This document shows, one piece after another, positions 22,741-31,292 of a DNA stretch of 41,200 nucleotides (position 1 is its first letter; each line of letters begins with the position of its first letter). This DNA comes from Paracoccaceae bacterium (lineage in GTDB: Bacteria; Pseudomonadota; Alphaproteobacteria; Rhodobacterales; Rhodobacteraceae), in assembly GCA_024642725.1 (NCBI GenBank), contig JAHEAO010000026.1, forward strand, positions 1 to 41,200. The letters are read 5' to 3'. Both the position numbers and the translations under genes were made by a program. A model generated the notes under the pieces. The model was not told the DNA's origin. It did no database searches and worked only from the letters and a program-made list of their open reading frames with translations.

Positions 22741-25338
22741 CTAGCGCGCCAGTGACCACCAGCCCTTTTTCTTAGGCTTCTCTTCTTCGCTGCTTGCCAT
22801 TGCCGGTTGTATTTCGGCTTCGGCTTCAGGTTTCGGCTTGGCACGCGATACCCGTTTGGGCGTCTCTGCCTTGACTTCGTCGGCCTTCGCATCTTCCGCC
22901 GTCACGGTCACACTCGCGGGCGCAGCCTCCTCTGCTGCAACCTTCTTCACGCTCGGCTTGCGGCTTCTTGGAGCCCGCTTTGGCTTTTCTGCCGGTGCGG
23001 TCTCCGTTTCCACCGCTGGCTCCGCCTCGACGACGGTCTCGGCTTCCGACGCTGCCTTCTTGGACCGTGAAGAACGTTTCCGAACGGGCGCCTTGCGCGC
23101 GGGCTTTTCCGCTGTTTCCGCGACTGGGACCAGGGCTTCACCGTCCGTGTCCGATTCTGTTGCGGCTTCGCTCGGCGCCACAGACTCGTCCTGAGACTGA
23201 GCCTGCGCATCCGACATATTGGAACCCTCTTGTTCGCGCCCCTCGCCACTTCCGTTCGAAGACTTACGCCGCCGCCGGCGTCTGCGCTTCTTCTTCGGCT
23301 GCTGCACGTCAGTCTCGGACGCGGCGTCCGCAATAGTGTCTTCTTCTGTTTCGTCCTCAACTTCCTCGTCAATGTCTTGCATCAGCAGGGCGTTGACGGA
23401 CACGACAGGTGCGGACACCTCAGGCACGATCCGGGTCGCGGTCTTGAATTTCTCTACAGAGAAGTCAGGAGAGACAAGGAAAGGATCGGCCTCTACCCTG
23501 ACCGACATGCCGTAGCGTGCTTCAATCTGCGCGATATGTTCGCGCTTGTTGTTCATCAGAAAATTCACGATTCCAACGGGCGCTTTCAGCAAAACCTCGC
23601 GGGAACGGCGGCGCGTGCCCTCCTCCTCGAGCTGGCGCAGGATATTCAGCGCAAGGTTGTCGTCTGAACGTACGAGCCCGGTCCCGTGACAATGATGACA
23701 AGGTGCAGTGGTCGCCTCGATCATACCCGGACGCAGGCGCTGGCGGCTCATCTCCAGAAGGCCAAATCCTGAAATGCGGCCGACCTGTATGCGCGCACGG
23801 TCCGTCTTCAGTTTTTCCTTGAACCGTTTTTCCACCGATGCGTTGTTACGGCGCTCTTCCATGTCGATGAAGTCAATGACGATCAGGCCGGCAAGGTCGC
23901 GGAGCCGCAACTGACGTGCAACCTCCTCCGCCGCCTCAAGGTTCGTCTTCAGCGCCGTTTCCTCGATGGACCCCTCTTTCGTGGCCCTGCCGGAGTTTAC
24001 GTCGATGGCGACCAGCGCCTCGGTCACCCCGATCACGATATATCCGCCCGATTTCAACTGAACTGTCGGGTTGAACATCGAAGAAAGGTAGCTTTCCACC
24101 TGATACCGCGCGAAAAGCGGCATCTGCTCATGGTAGAATTTCACGTTCTTGGCATGGGACGGCATGATCATCTTCATGAAGTCTTTTGCCGTCCGGTATC
24201 CCCCCTCACCTTCAACAATGACCTCATCGATGTCCTTGTTGTAGAGATCACGGATCGAACGTTTGATCAGATCGCCTTCCTCGTAGATCTTGGCCGGTGC
24301 GATGCTCTTCAGCGTCAGCTCGCGGATCTGTTCCCACAGGCGCTGCAAGTATTCGTAATCGCGCTTGATCTCTGTCTTGGTGCGCTGGGACCCAGCAGTC
24401 CGGATGATAAGTCCGGCACCTTGCGGCACTTCAATCTCGTTTGCGATCTCCTTGAGTTTCTTGCGGTCTTGGGCATTGGTTATCTTGCGCGAAATGCCTC
24501 CACCCCGAGCCGTGTTCGGCATCAAGACGCAATAGCGGCCAGCCAAGGACAGGTAGGTTGTCAAGGCCGCACCCTTGTTTCCGCGCTCTTCCTTGACGAC
24601 CTGGACCAGGAGAATCTGGCGGACTTTGACAACTTCCTGGATCTTGTATTTTCGTGGCCGAGGCTTGCGCGGCTGACGAATTTCCTCGGTCACATCTTCT
24701 TCGGCGACCGACTCGATTTCGTCCTTGGGGTCAGAGCCATTGGCTTCTGCCATGTCAGAGCCGTCATCACCGTGATCCTCTTCGACCTCGGCCTCCTCCT
24801 CCGAGGCTTCCGCTGCCATCGGAGTTTCTACCGGTGTCTCTTGCACGAAGAACGCCGGCGAAGTTCCCTCTTCCGGAGAAATCTCGTCGTCATCAAGCTC
24901 AACGACATCCATTCCGGATATCGACGCCTCGGTTGAAACGACGGCATCCTCCGTTCCGGTCTTTTCGGCCCGGCTGCGAGACCGTCCGCGAGATCTGGTG
25001 CGCGACGAAGACTTGGACCTTTTTTCTTCCTCTTCCTCCTGCTCCTCGGCGTAGGCTCGCTCTTCGGCCAGCAAAGCCTCACGATCGGCGATCGGGATCT
25101 GGTAGTAATCAGGGTGAATTTCCGAAAAGGCCAGAAAACCATGACGGTTTCCGCCGTAATCGATAAAGGCCGCCTGCAAGGACGGCTCCACCCGGGTAAC
25201 TTTTGCTAGATAGATATTGCCAGCAAGCTGGCGTTTGTTCTCGGATTCAAAATCGAACTCTTCAACCTTGTTTCCGTCAACCACGACCACCCGAGTCTCC
25301 TCGGCGTGGGTGGCATCGATAAGCATCTTCTTAGCCAT
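22741..25338 (-). CDS. rne: Ribonuclease E/G family endoribonuclease
   Basis: This 865-residue RNase E is the core of mRNA decay and rRNA/tRNA processing. The start MAKKMLIDATHAEETRV is the conserved alphaproteobacterial one; an upstream in-frame GTG at 25353 was rejected. The S1 RNA-binding part (from about 35) is interrupted by an insert of about 130 residues (roughly 95-225), first Arg/Ser-rich and then strongly acidic. The catalytic aspartates are in VAIDVNSGRA (about 446) and IVIDFIDMEER (about 489), and the Zn-link is CHHCHGTG (about 547-554). A long disordered acidic/basic C-terminal tail serves as degradosome scaffold and ends in KKKGWWSLAR. A long leader (about 460 bases to the next gene) precedes it. 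Confidence 0.96.
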   Translation of the reverse strand: MAKKMLIDATHAEETRVVVVDGNKVEEFDFESENKRQLAGNIYLAKVTRVEPSLQAAFIDYGGNRHGFLAFSEIHPDYYQIPIADREALLAEERAYAEEQEEEEEKRSKSSSRTRSRGRSRSRAEKTGTEDAVVSTEASISGMDVVELDDDEISPEEGTSPAFFVQETPVETPMAAEASEEEAEVEEDHGDDGSDMAEANGSDPKDEIESVAEEDVTEEIRQPRKPRPRKYKIQEVVKVRQILLVQVVKEERGNKGAALTTYLSLAGRYCVLMPNTARGGGISRKITNAQDRKKLKEIANEIEVPQGAGLIIRTAGSQRTKTEIKRDYEYLQRLWEQIRELTLKSIAPAKIYEEGDLIKRSIRDLYNKDIDEVIVEGEGGYRTAKDFMKMIMPSHAKNVKFYHEQMPLFARYQVESYLSSMFNPTVQLKSGGYIVIGVTEALVAIDVNSGRATKEGSIEETALKTNLEAAEEVARQLRLRDLAGLIVIDFIDMEERRNNASVEKRFKEKLKTDRARIQVGRISGFGLLEMSRQRLRPGMIEATTAPCHHCHGTGLVRSDDNLALNILRQLEEEGTRRRSREVLLKAPVGIVNFLMNNKREHIAQIEARYGMSVRVEADPFLVSPDFSVEKFKTATRIVPEVSAPVVSVNALLMQDIDEEVEDETEEDTIADAASETDVQQPKKKRRRRRRRKSSNGSGEGREQEGSNMSDAQAQSQDESVAPSEAATESDTDGEALVPVAETAEKPARKAPVRKRSSRSKKAASEAETVVEAEPAVETETAPAEKPKRAPRSRKPSVKKVAAEEAAPASVTVTAEDAKADEVKAETPKRVSRAKPKPEAEAEIQPAMASSEEEKPKKKGWWSLAR

Positions 25339-25816
25339 ATTATCTTTCTGCACCCTAACAGAGACCGCAGCCCTGGCGGGCGCAGTCTCAATAGGTTGTG
25401 TCTTGTTGTGGCAACATCCGGCGCGCCGACAGCATTCAGGACGACCGAATCGGACCCTGCTCTACGTGTCGTTAACTCTGCGCGCCTCATCGCGGTTCTT
25501 CTCCAGAGCGGTTGTCCGCCCCTATTCATGGCCCGGTTGCAATCCTGCATCTCGGACAAACTTCTGACCTTGCGGCCCTCTCGGACTGATCCAGCCTGTC
25601 GCGGCTTCAAACGCCTGCGATAATTCATGGATCAGCGAAACTCTTCCGGGTGCCCCGCGTGGGGGTGCAAACCCGTTCTGGCAACCATAGCGGTTAAGTT
25701 GCGCAAATTACAATGCCCAAGTTTTTCGGTTGGCAAGGCCAACGAACAAGTGCCGTCTAAATCCGCTTCGAAGCCGACACGCCAAGGTCATCCCCTTCGA
25801 CGCCGCTCGGACCTGT
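25339..25816 (-). other. Long non-coding leader/intergenic region of rne
   Basis: No credible gene lies between the dctD stop and the rne start on the minus strand. Frames seen here run out of phase into rne. The region holds a small perfect hairpin GTTGGC-AAG-GCCAAC (25729-25743) and GC-rich pairs near 25660. By analogy with E. coli, where the rne 5' UTR mediates autoregulation, a structured regulatory leader is plausible. I could not place a confident promoter. Confidence 0.45.
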
Positions 25817-27148
25817 CTACAAATAATCCGAGCGCTGCAGTGCGTATTTCGCCATCTTCTCGTTCAAAGTCCGGCGCGGCAGGCAGAGTTCTTCCATTAC
25901 GGCCGCAATGGATCCCTTGTGTCGCCGCATGGTGTTGTCGATCAGCATTCTCTCGAACGCTTCGACATATTCCTTCAGAGGCTTGCCTTCGGTCGTCATT
26001 GAAGCCTCAAGGTCCTCGTCTTCCGCCATCAGCAACGAAGCAATTGAGCCTGACCCGCGCCGATTTTGTAACACGGCCCGTTCGGCGATATTGATTAGCT
26101 GCCGGATGTTTCCGGGCCATGGCGCCTGCAGCAATTGCGCGGCTTCCTGGGCGGAAACCACAGGGGCATCACATCCATATTCTTCTGAAAACTGCTCAGC
26201 AAAACGGGTGAACAGGATCAGGATGTCTTCGCCGCGCTGACGTAGTGGCGGTAGTGTTATTTTCATCGCCGCCAGACGATAGAACAAATCCGGTCGCAGC
26301 ACATCTTCGCTGGTCTTGCCCTGTTCCTGCAGGTTTGAAATGGCAACAAGCCGCGTTTCCGCGGGGCTGCCCTGCTCATTGATCCACATCAGCAGCCGCG
26401 CCTGCAAAGGTTGGCTGAGCGCCTCTACGTCCTCTAGGACCAGCGTCCCGCCGCGGGCTTCTTCGACCAGCGGCAGAGCGCCACCATCTTCCACAGGACC
26501 AAACAGCTTGCGCCCAAGAGACTCTTCGTCGAAGGCCGCGCAGGAAACCAGCACGAACTTCTTACCAGCCTTCGCACCCACGGCGTGTAGAGCATGTGCG
26601 ACCAGTGTCTTTCCGGTGCCGGTCTCACCATCGATAAGTACATGTCCATCTGCCTGACCAAGGTCCAAAATATCCTCGCGCAGACGCTCCATTACCGGAG
26701 AAGTGCCCACCAGCTTCTTCATCAGCGTAGTTCCGTCCGACAGTTCGCGGCGCAGCGCGCGATTATCGAGGGTCAATCGGCGGTTCAAAGTGGCCTTCTT
26801 TGCCAACTCGGTCATCTTGTCCGGGTTGAATGGCTTTTCTAGAAAATTGAAAGCCCCGATCCGCATCGCTTCCACCGCCATCGGGACATCGCCATGGCCG
26901 GTAATCATGATAACCGGCAAAGCGCTGTCGACACTCATCAGCTTCTTGAGAAACTGCATTCCGTCCATACCGGGCATCTTGATATCCGAGACCACGACGC
27001 CCGGATAATCCGTGCCGACGCTCTTGAGCGCATCTTCAGCACTCGCAAATGTCTCTGTTTCAAAACCCGAGAGGGCCAGCCACTGGCTGATCGACTGGCG
27101 CATGTCCTTCTCGTCGTCGACAATTGCGATTTTCATTGCACTGGCCAT
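25817..27148 (-). CDS. dctD: DctD-type response regulator with AAA+ domain, sigma-54 contact loop missing
   Basis: This 443-residue NtrC-family response regulator has a receiver domain (1-115) with acidic pocket D11/D12, phospho-acceptor D55 in SDIKMPGMDG, and K105. An AAA+ domain follows with Walker A GETGTGKT (174-181), an altered Walker B GGTLVLEDVE (about 233-242) and FYRLAAMKITLPPLRQRGED. A Fis-type helix-turn-helix ends the protein (RRHKGSIAAVMEELCLPRRTLNEKM). The loop that should read GAFTGA is replaced by a shorter FGPVEDGGALPLVEEARGG, so normal sigma-54 activation is doubtful. The start is set by AGGAAG before ATG 27148. It lies ten bases after dctB. Its usual target, a C4-dicarboxylate transporter, is not in this window. 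Confidence 0.9.
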   Translation of the reverse strand: MASAMKIAIVDDEKDMRQSISQWLALSGFETETFASAEDALKSVGTDYPGVVVSDIKMPGMDGMQFLKKLMSVDSALPVIMITGHGDVPMAVEAMRIGAFNFLEKPFNPDKMTELAKKATLNRRLTLDNRALRRELSDGTTLMKKLVGTSPVMERLREDILDLGQADGHVLIDGETGTGKTLVAHALHAVGAKAGKKFVLVSCAAFDEESLGRKLFGPVEDGGALPLVEEARGGTLVLEDVEALSQPLQARLLMWINEQGSPAETRLVAISNLQEQGKTSEDVLRPDLFYRLAAMKITLPPLRQRGEDILILFTRFAEQFSEEYGCDAPVVSAQEAAQLLQAPWPGNIRQLINIAERAVLQNRRGSGSIASLLMAEDEDLEASMTTEGKPLKEYVEAFERMLIDNTMRRHKGSIAAVMEELCLPRRTLNEKMAKYALQRSDYL

Positions 27149-27158
27149 GGATCACTTC

Positions 27159-28925
27159 CTATTCGGCAGCTTCGACTTCTTTTTCCAATATGGGCAGCCT
27201 GACTTCAAATACTGCCCCCCCTGCACCGGCATTCCTAGCAGTAAGGCGCCCACCAAGGTCGTTTACAATCCCGGAGGAAATGGCAAGCCCCAAGCCAACA
27301 CCATCCCCCGGAGCCTTGGTGGTGTAAAACGGCTCAAATAGATTGTCCAAATCTTCGATCCCGGGTCCGTTGTCCCGCACTGTGATGATCGCCGAATTCC
27401 CGGTCGACAAGAGGATCTCGATCGCCGGTTCCGGCACGGATTTCGTGGCATCAAGAGCATTTCGAAGCAGATTGATTATGACCTGTTCCAGCCTGACCCG
27501 GTCTGCCATGACCCGTACCGGGTGCTTCGGGACACTGCGGGTTACTCGAATATTGCCGCCCTTTAGCTGTGGCTCCATCATCGACAGTGCGGACGACAAA
27601 GACTCCCTGATATCAATGGGCTCGAAGGCATCGCCCCCCTTTCGGGCGTAACTTTTCAACTGCCGCGTTATAGCCCCCATCCGTTCGATAAGATCATCGA
27701 TCCTCTGGAACGAAGACAAGGCCTCATCCGGTCGCTTCCGGTGAAGCAAGAGCTTCGCCCCCGCAAGGTAGGTTTTCATCGCGGCAAGGGGCTGGTTCAA
27801 CTCGTGACTGACCGCCGCCGACATTTCACCCAAGGCCGCCAGTTTTGAGGATTGCGCAAGGGTCTGTTCCGCCACTTCAAGGCTCTTTTCCGCCCGTTCC
27901 CGTTCGGCAATTTCCCGCTGCAGGGCATCGTTCAACTGGCGAAGTTCCGCTGACTCTTGCTGGAAGAACATCGAGCGCGCCCGAGCGCGGCGACTGGTCA
28001 GATAGAACGCCGCCGCAAGTAACAGCGCGAATCCCATGATCTCTAGTGCCAGCACGCCGTTCACCCGCTCTCGAACCGAAGCGAATGTTGTGAACGATGT
28101 CATCCGCCAGCCACGAAACGGAATACGGGTTTCCGTATGCATGACGGCTTCGCCTTGCACATAGGCATCCGGCGGCAGAGCGGTCCAATCCGTGGTTGCC
28201 CGGATTGCCTTTTCGATCGCCGAAGGTGCTGACTGCACGGAAAGCGCCTCGTTCGGCTGCAACCCCCGCCAGCGCGGCTCGGTCGCCAGAATGATGATGC
28301 CTTCGCTGTCGGTAACAAACACCGCGTCAGAGATCCCGGCCCAGCTTTGCTCGAATTTTCGCAGATCGACCTCGACGACGATGACACCGATCAGCACCCC
28401 ATTCCCGAGTATCTTTCGGCTGTAGTAGAAGTTGTAAGCGCCGCTTTCTGATCGAGAAATTGAGAACACGGTATCGGAAGCGCGCTGGGCGTCGATAAAG
28501 TAGGATTCAGTGCGCAGGTTTGCCCCGATCCGGTTGCGATCGGTTGCCCCCACGACCCTCCCGGTGTCATCAAGAAGCATCAGGCCCGCGGCCCCGATCT
28601 CTTGCACGTAGGAAATCAGGCGTTGTGATGATTGCGAAAAGTCATCGTAGGTAAGCGCATTGATCAGCTCCGGGTCGCGTGACAGAAGGAGCGGCACGAC
28701 GGAGTTTCGCTGCAACTCTGAAAGAAGGTTCCCGGAATAAAGCGCTTGCCGCACCTCCGCGCGATTTCGCGTTGTATCGGTGAAGCGTTCCGTCAGCCAC
28801 TGGTTCGTGAACCAGACCACGGCCATCCCCACGGCTGTAAGTCCCAATACGAAAACCCGGCCCCGCCATGACATGGCAGGGCGTGGAGCATCCGCTGATG
28901 AGTTGGGTCTTTGAACCATGGTCAC
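27159..28925 (-). CDS. dctB: Sensor histidine kinase, DctB type
   Basis: This 588-residue membrane kinase has a transmembrane helix at about 23-42 and a periplasmic PDC/Cache-like sensor domain (about 45-285) that in DctB binds C4-dicarboxylates. A second helix spans about 290-310, then a short coiled coil. The HisKA region carries the phospho-acceptor His374 in AAVSHELNQPLAAMKTY. The HATPase domain has N-box NLLRNALDAT, G1 DNGPGIED and G2 GDGVGLGLAI. Start: GTG at 28925, with a GAAG element at a good distance, or ATG at 28919; evidence is slight. It is paired with dctD ten bases downstream. The dicarboxylate ligand is inferred from the family. Confidence 0.9.
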   Translation of the reverse strand: MTMVQRPNSSADAPRPAMSWRGRVFVLGLTAVGMAVVWFTNQWLTERFTDTTRNRAEVRQALYSGNLLSELQRNSVVPLLLSRDPELINALTYDDFSQSSQRLISYVQEIGAAGLMLLDDTGRVVGATDRNRIGANLRTESYFIDAQRASDTVFSISRSESGAYNFYYSRKILGNGVLIGVIVVEVDLRKFEQSWAGISDAVFVTDSEGIIILATEPRWRGLQPNEALSVQSAPSAIEKAIRATTDWTALPPDAYVQGEAVMHTETRIPFRGWRMTSFTTFASVRERVNGVLALEIMGFALLLAAAFYLTSRRARARSMFFQQESAELRQLNDALQREIAERERAEKSLEVAEQTLAQSSKLAALGEMSAAVSHELNQPLAAMKTYLAGAKLLLHRKRPDEALSSFQRIDDLIERMGAITRQLKSYARKGGDAFEPIDIRESLSSALSMMEPQLKGGNIRVTRSVPKHPVRVMADRVRLEQVIINLLRNALDATKSVPEPAIEILLSTGNSAIITVRDNGPGIEDLDNLFEPFYTTKAPGDGVGLGLAISSGIVNDLGGRLTARNAGAGGAVFEVRLPILEKEVEAAE

Positions 28926-28962
28926 AGACTACGCTTCAGTCGACCAAGCCTCAAGTAACGCT

Positions 28963-29631
28963 TCAGGCAAGTTCCAGCACAGATGCGAGTGCGCTGAAAA
29001 GCGCCGCTCCGTCGCTGCCGCCATGATTGATGTCCACGGCCCGCTCAGGATGGGGCATGAGCCCCAGAACCCGGCGGTTTTCACTCAGCACCCCCGCGAT
29101 GTCGTCGGTCGAACCGTTGGGGTTATCCGTGTACCGAAACGCCACTCGGTCCTCGCCGATCAATCTCGCGACGAGTTCTGCATCGGCGGTGTAATTCCCG
29201 TCGTGATGGGCAATGGGAAAATGCACAACCTGGTCGCGATGATAGTTTCGGGTGAAGGCACTGTCTTCGGTGGCGACGCTCAGTCCGACAGTCTTGCAGA
29301 CAAACTTGAGAACCGAGTTCCGCATAAGAACCCCAGGAAGCAACCTGGTTTCAGTTAACACCTGAAAACCGTTGCAAATGCCAATCACGTAACCGCCGCG
29401 ATGGGCGTAATCCACCACCGCCCTGCAAATCGGCGATTGGGCCGCGATCGCACCGCAGCGCAGATAGTCCCCAAAAGAAAAGCCGCCGGGGATGCCGATC
29501 ACATCAAGTCCCTGCGGCAGTTCGGTGTCCTTGTGCCAGATCATGCTGACCTTGGCACCGGTTCTCTCAAAGGCCACGGCCAGATCGCGGTCGCAGTTCG
29601 ACCCCGGAAAGACGATCACCCCGGCCCGCAT
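28963..29631 (-). CDS. purQ: Phosphoribosylformylglycinamidine synthase, glutaminase subunit PurQ
   Basis: This 222-residue class I glutamine amidotransferase supplies ammonia to PurL in step four of purine synthesis. N-terminal [14 protein letters not shown], the nucleophile elbow GICNGFQVL (Cys near 85) and the His/Glu part in [10 protein letters not shown] are present. The start overlaps the purS stop by one base (TGATG), as usual for purS-purQ. PurS and the separate PurQ imply a small-type PurL, not encoded in this window. Confidence 0.97.
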   Translation of the reverse strand: MRAGVIVFPGSNCDRDLAVAFERTGAKVSMIWHKDTELPQGLDVIGIPGGFSFGDYLRCGAIAAQSPICRAVVDYAHRGGYVIGICNGFQVLTETRLLPGVLMRNSVLKFVCKTVGLSVATEDSAFTRNYHRDQVVHFPIAHHDGNYTADAELVARLIGEDRVAFRYTDNPNGSTDDIAGVLSENRRVLGLMPHPERAVDINHGGSDGAALFSALASVLELA

Positions 29632-29870
29632 CAGGCGATCTCCACCTTGTAGCTTTCAATGACCGTATTGGCCAAGAGCTTGTCGCACATCTCGCGGACA
29701 GACGCTTCCGCCTTGGCTTTGTCGGTTTCGGCCAGTTCCAGCTCGATCACCTTGCCCTGACGCACCGAGTTCACGCCCAGAAATCCGAGTGATCCGAGTG
29801 CGTGGCGAACGGCTTCACCTTGCGGATCAAGAACGCCCTGCTTCAGCATGACTTGGACACGTGCCTTCAT
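29631..29870 (-). CDS. purS: Phosphoribosylformylglycinamidine synthase subunit PurS
   Basis: This 79-residue small subunit bridges PurQ and PurL. The protein shows the family core [19 protein letters not shown] and a conserved [15 protein letters not shown]. It starts 51 bases after the purC stop, across a small hairpin, and overlaps purQ by one base. AGGAAGA precedes the ATG. Confidence 0.96.
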   Translation of the reverse strand: MKARVQVMLKQGVLDPQGEAVRHALGSLGFLGVNSVRQGKVIELELAETDKAKAEASVREMCDKLLANTVIESYKVEIA

Positions 29871-29894
29871 GTTTTCTTCCTTAAAATCTCAAGT

Positions 29895-29910
29895 GCTGGC
29901 GGGCGCCAGC
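29895..29910 (-). promoter_or_regulatory. Small hairpin between purC and purS
   Basis: GCTGGC and GCCAGC form a six-base-pair stem with a four-base loop in the 51-base gap inside the pur run. No T-run follows directly. It could modulate mRNA processing or stability between purC and purS. Confidence 0.35.
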
Positions 29911-29921
29911 GTCTTTCGGCC

Positions 29922-30683
29922 TCAGTTTATCAGCGTCGGCTTTGTTGTATGAGTGACATTGGTCGGCAACACGCCGAGGCGCCGCGCAACCTCTGTATAG
30001 GCATCCGTCAGATTGCCCAGATCACGCCGGAACACATCCTTATCCAGCTTCTGGCCGGTTTCGATATCCCACAACCGGCAGCTATCAGGGCTGATTTCAT
30101 CAGCAACAACCAGGCGTACGAACTCTCCGTCCCAGATGCGTCCGATCTCGATCTTGAAATCGACCAACTTTATCCCGACACCAAACATCACACCCGACAC
30201 GAAATCATTGACCCGCAGTGCCAAGGCCACGATGTCATCGAGATCCTGCTGGCTCGCCCAGCCGAAAGCGATAATGTATTCCTCCGGCACCAGCGGATCG
30301 CCCAAAGCGTCATCCTTGTAGGAAAACTCGACTATCGGTCGCGGTAAGGCTGTGCCTTCTTCCATGCCCAGACGTTTCGCCATCGAGCCTGCCGCAAAAT
30401 TGCGCACGATGACTTCCAGCGGAATGATCTCGACCTGGCGGATCAACTGCTCTCGCATGTTGAGCCGCTTGATGAAATGGGTTGGAACGCCGATCGCATT
30501 CAGACCCGTCATGAAAAACTCCGAAAGGCGGTTGTTGAGCACACCCTTGCCTTCAATAGTCGCGCGTTTTTCCGCGTTGAACGCGGTCGCATCGTCCTTG
30601 AAATACTGGACAAGTGTTCCCGGCTCCGGGCCTTCGTACATGATCTTGGCCTTGCCTTCGTAGATCTTCTTGCGCCGTGCCAT
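29922..30683 (-). CDS. purC: Phosphoribosylaminoimidazole-succinocarboxamide synthase (SAICAR synthetase)
   Basis: This 253-residue ATP-dependent ligase joins CAIR and aspartate in purine synthesis. The N-terminus [14 protein letters not shown], the ATP-site segments FKDDATAFN and GKGVLNN, the PLEVIVRN stretch and the DFKIEIGR motif are typical. The start at 30683 has GGAGAG five bases upstream and matches the family; a longer frame to 30809 was rejected. It heads purC-purS-purQ on the minus strand and is divergent from the zeta-inhibitor gene. Confidence 0.97.
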   Translation of the reverse strand: MARRKKIYEGKAKIMYEGPEPGTLVQYFKDDATAFNAEKRATIEGKGVLNNRLSEFFMTGLNAIGVPTHFIKRLNMREQLIRQVEIIPLEVIVRNFAAGSMAKRLGMEEGTALPRPIVEFSYKDDALGDPLVPEEYIIAFGWASQQDLDDIVALALRVNDFVSGVMFGVGIKLVDFKIEIGRIWDGEFVRLVVADEISPDSCRLWDIETGQKLDKDVFRRDLGNLTDAYTEVARRLGVLPTNVTHTTKPTLIN

Positions 30684-30739
30684 GTACTCTCCGATCCGCC
30701 AGGGCGCCGCCCGAAAGAAAACTGCGCCAATTGGCCGCT

Positions 30740-30768
30740 CGTATATGCGATGAAGTGACCTGCCGCAA
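30740..30768 (-). promoter_or_regulatory. Likely purC promoter
   Basis: On the minus strand TTGCGG (30763-30768) and TATACG (30740-30745) are separated by exactly 17 bases, about 57 bases before the purC start. The -35 lies in one arm of the inverted repeat CCGCAAG/CTTGCGG that it shares with the opposite promoter. Confidence 0.45.
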
Positions 30769-30783
30769 GAACGGCTCTGCCCC

Positions 30784-30812
30784 TTGCGGCGACCGGCCTC
30801 ACAGGGCATATC
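30784..30812 (+). promoter_or_regulatory. Possible promoter of the zeta-inhibitor gene
   Basis: TTGCGG (30784-30789) and CATATC (30807-30812) are separated by 17 bases, 35 bases before the start codon. The -35 lies in the other arm of the inverted repeat, back to back with the purC promoter. The -10 match is weak. Confidence 0.35.
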
Positions 30813-30846
30813 ATGGACAACAACGTATCAGCCCGAAAGGACCGAC

Positions 30847-31161
30847 ATGACCACGTTCGAAGACCGCGAAAACGCGTTTGAAAACAAATTCGCCCATGAT
30901 GCCGAAATGCAGTTCCGTGCAGAGGCACGTCGCGACCGTCTTCTGGGGCTTTGGGCGGCGAATCTCTTGGGCAAGACCGGCGACGAGGCTGAGGCTTATG
31001 CGAGGGCCGTCATCAAATCCGACCTCGAAGAGCCGGGGGACGAGGACGTTTTTCGCAAACTATCCGCCGATCTGGGCGACAAGGCAGATGAAGCAACGAT
31101 CCGCAATCAGATGGCCGCGCTCTTGGCAAAAGCCAAGGCGCAATTGATGGATGAAATCTAA
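30847..31161 (+). CDS. F1-ATPase zeta inhibitor protein (DUF1476)
   Basis: This 104-residue soluble protein closely resembles the zeta subunit of Paracoccus denitrificans, which blocks ATP hydrolysis by the F1Fo-ATP synthase. The N-terminal inhibitory region TTFEDRENAFENKFAHDAEMQF and the following KxLLGLWAA-like segment (RRDRLLGLWAANLLG) are visible. A four-helix domain and an acidic C-terminus follow. The start at 30847 is set by AAGGA five bases upstream. It is divergent from purC and followed by a clear terminator. Confidence 0.93.
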   Translation: MTTFEDRENAFENKFAHDAEMQFRAEARRDRLLGLWAANLLGKTGDEAEAYARAVIKSDLEEPGDEDVFRKLSADLGDKADEATIRNQMAALLAKAKAQLMDEI

Positions 31162-31187
31162 GCTGGTTTGAAGCCACAAAGACTGTA

Positions 31188-31224
31188 GGCGCGTTGTTCA
31201 GCCGGACGACGCGCCCTTTTATTT
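31188..31224 (+). terminator. Rho-independent terminator after the zeta-inhibitor gene
   Basis: A perfect GGCGCGT/ACGCGCC stem, extended inside by GTTC/GGAC pairing, is followed by CTTTTATTTT. It lies 26 bases after the stop codon. Confidence 0.85.
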
Positions 31225-31292
31225 TCAAATTTAGCCGTTAACAGAAAATCCGGCCCGGCCTGATACCCCCGATTGAGTTCGAATGGGGGGCG

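Noticed and set aside
22947-23372. Arg/Lys-rich frames inside rne on both strands
   Set aside because: They are out-of-frame shadows of the repetitive acidic/basic C-terminal tail of RNase E.
25206-25628. Frame upstream of and into rne as a possible leader gene
   Set aside because: It overlaps the rne N-terminus in another phase, has an Arg-rich random-looking translation and no ribosome-binding site.
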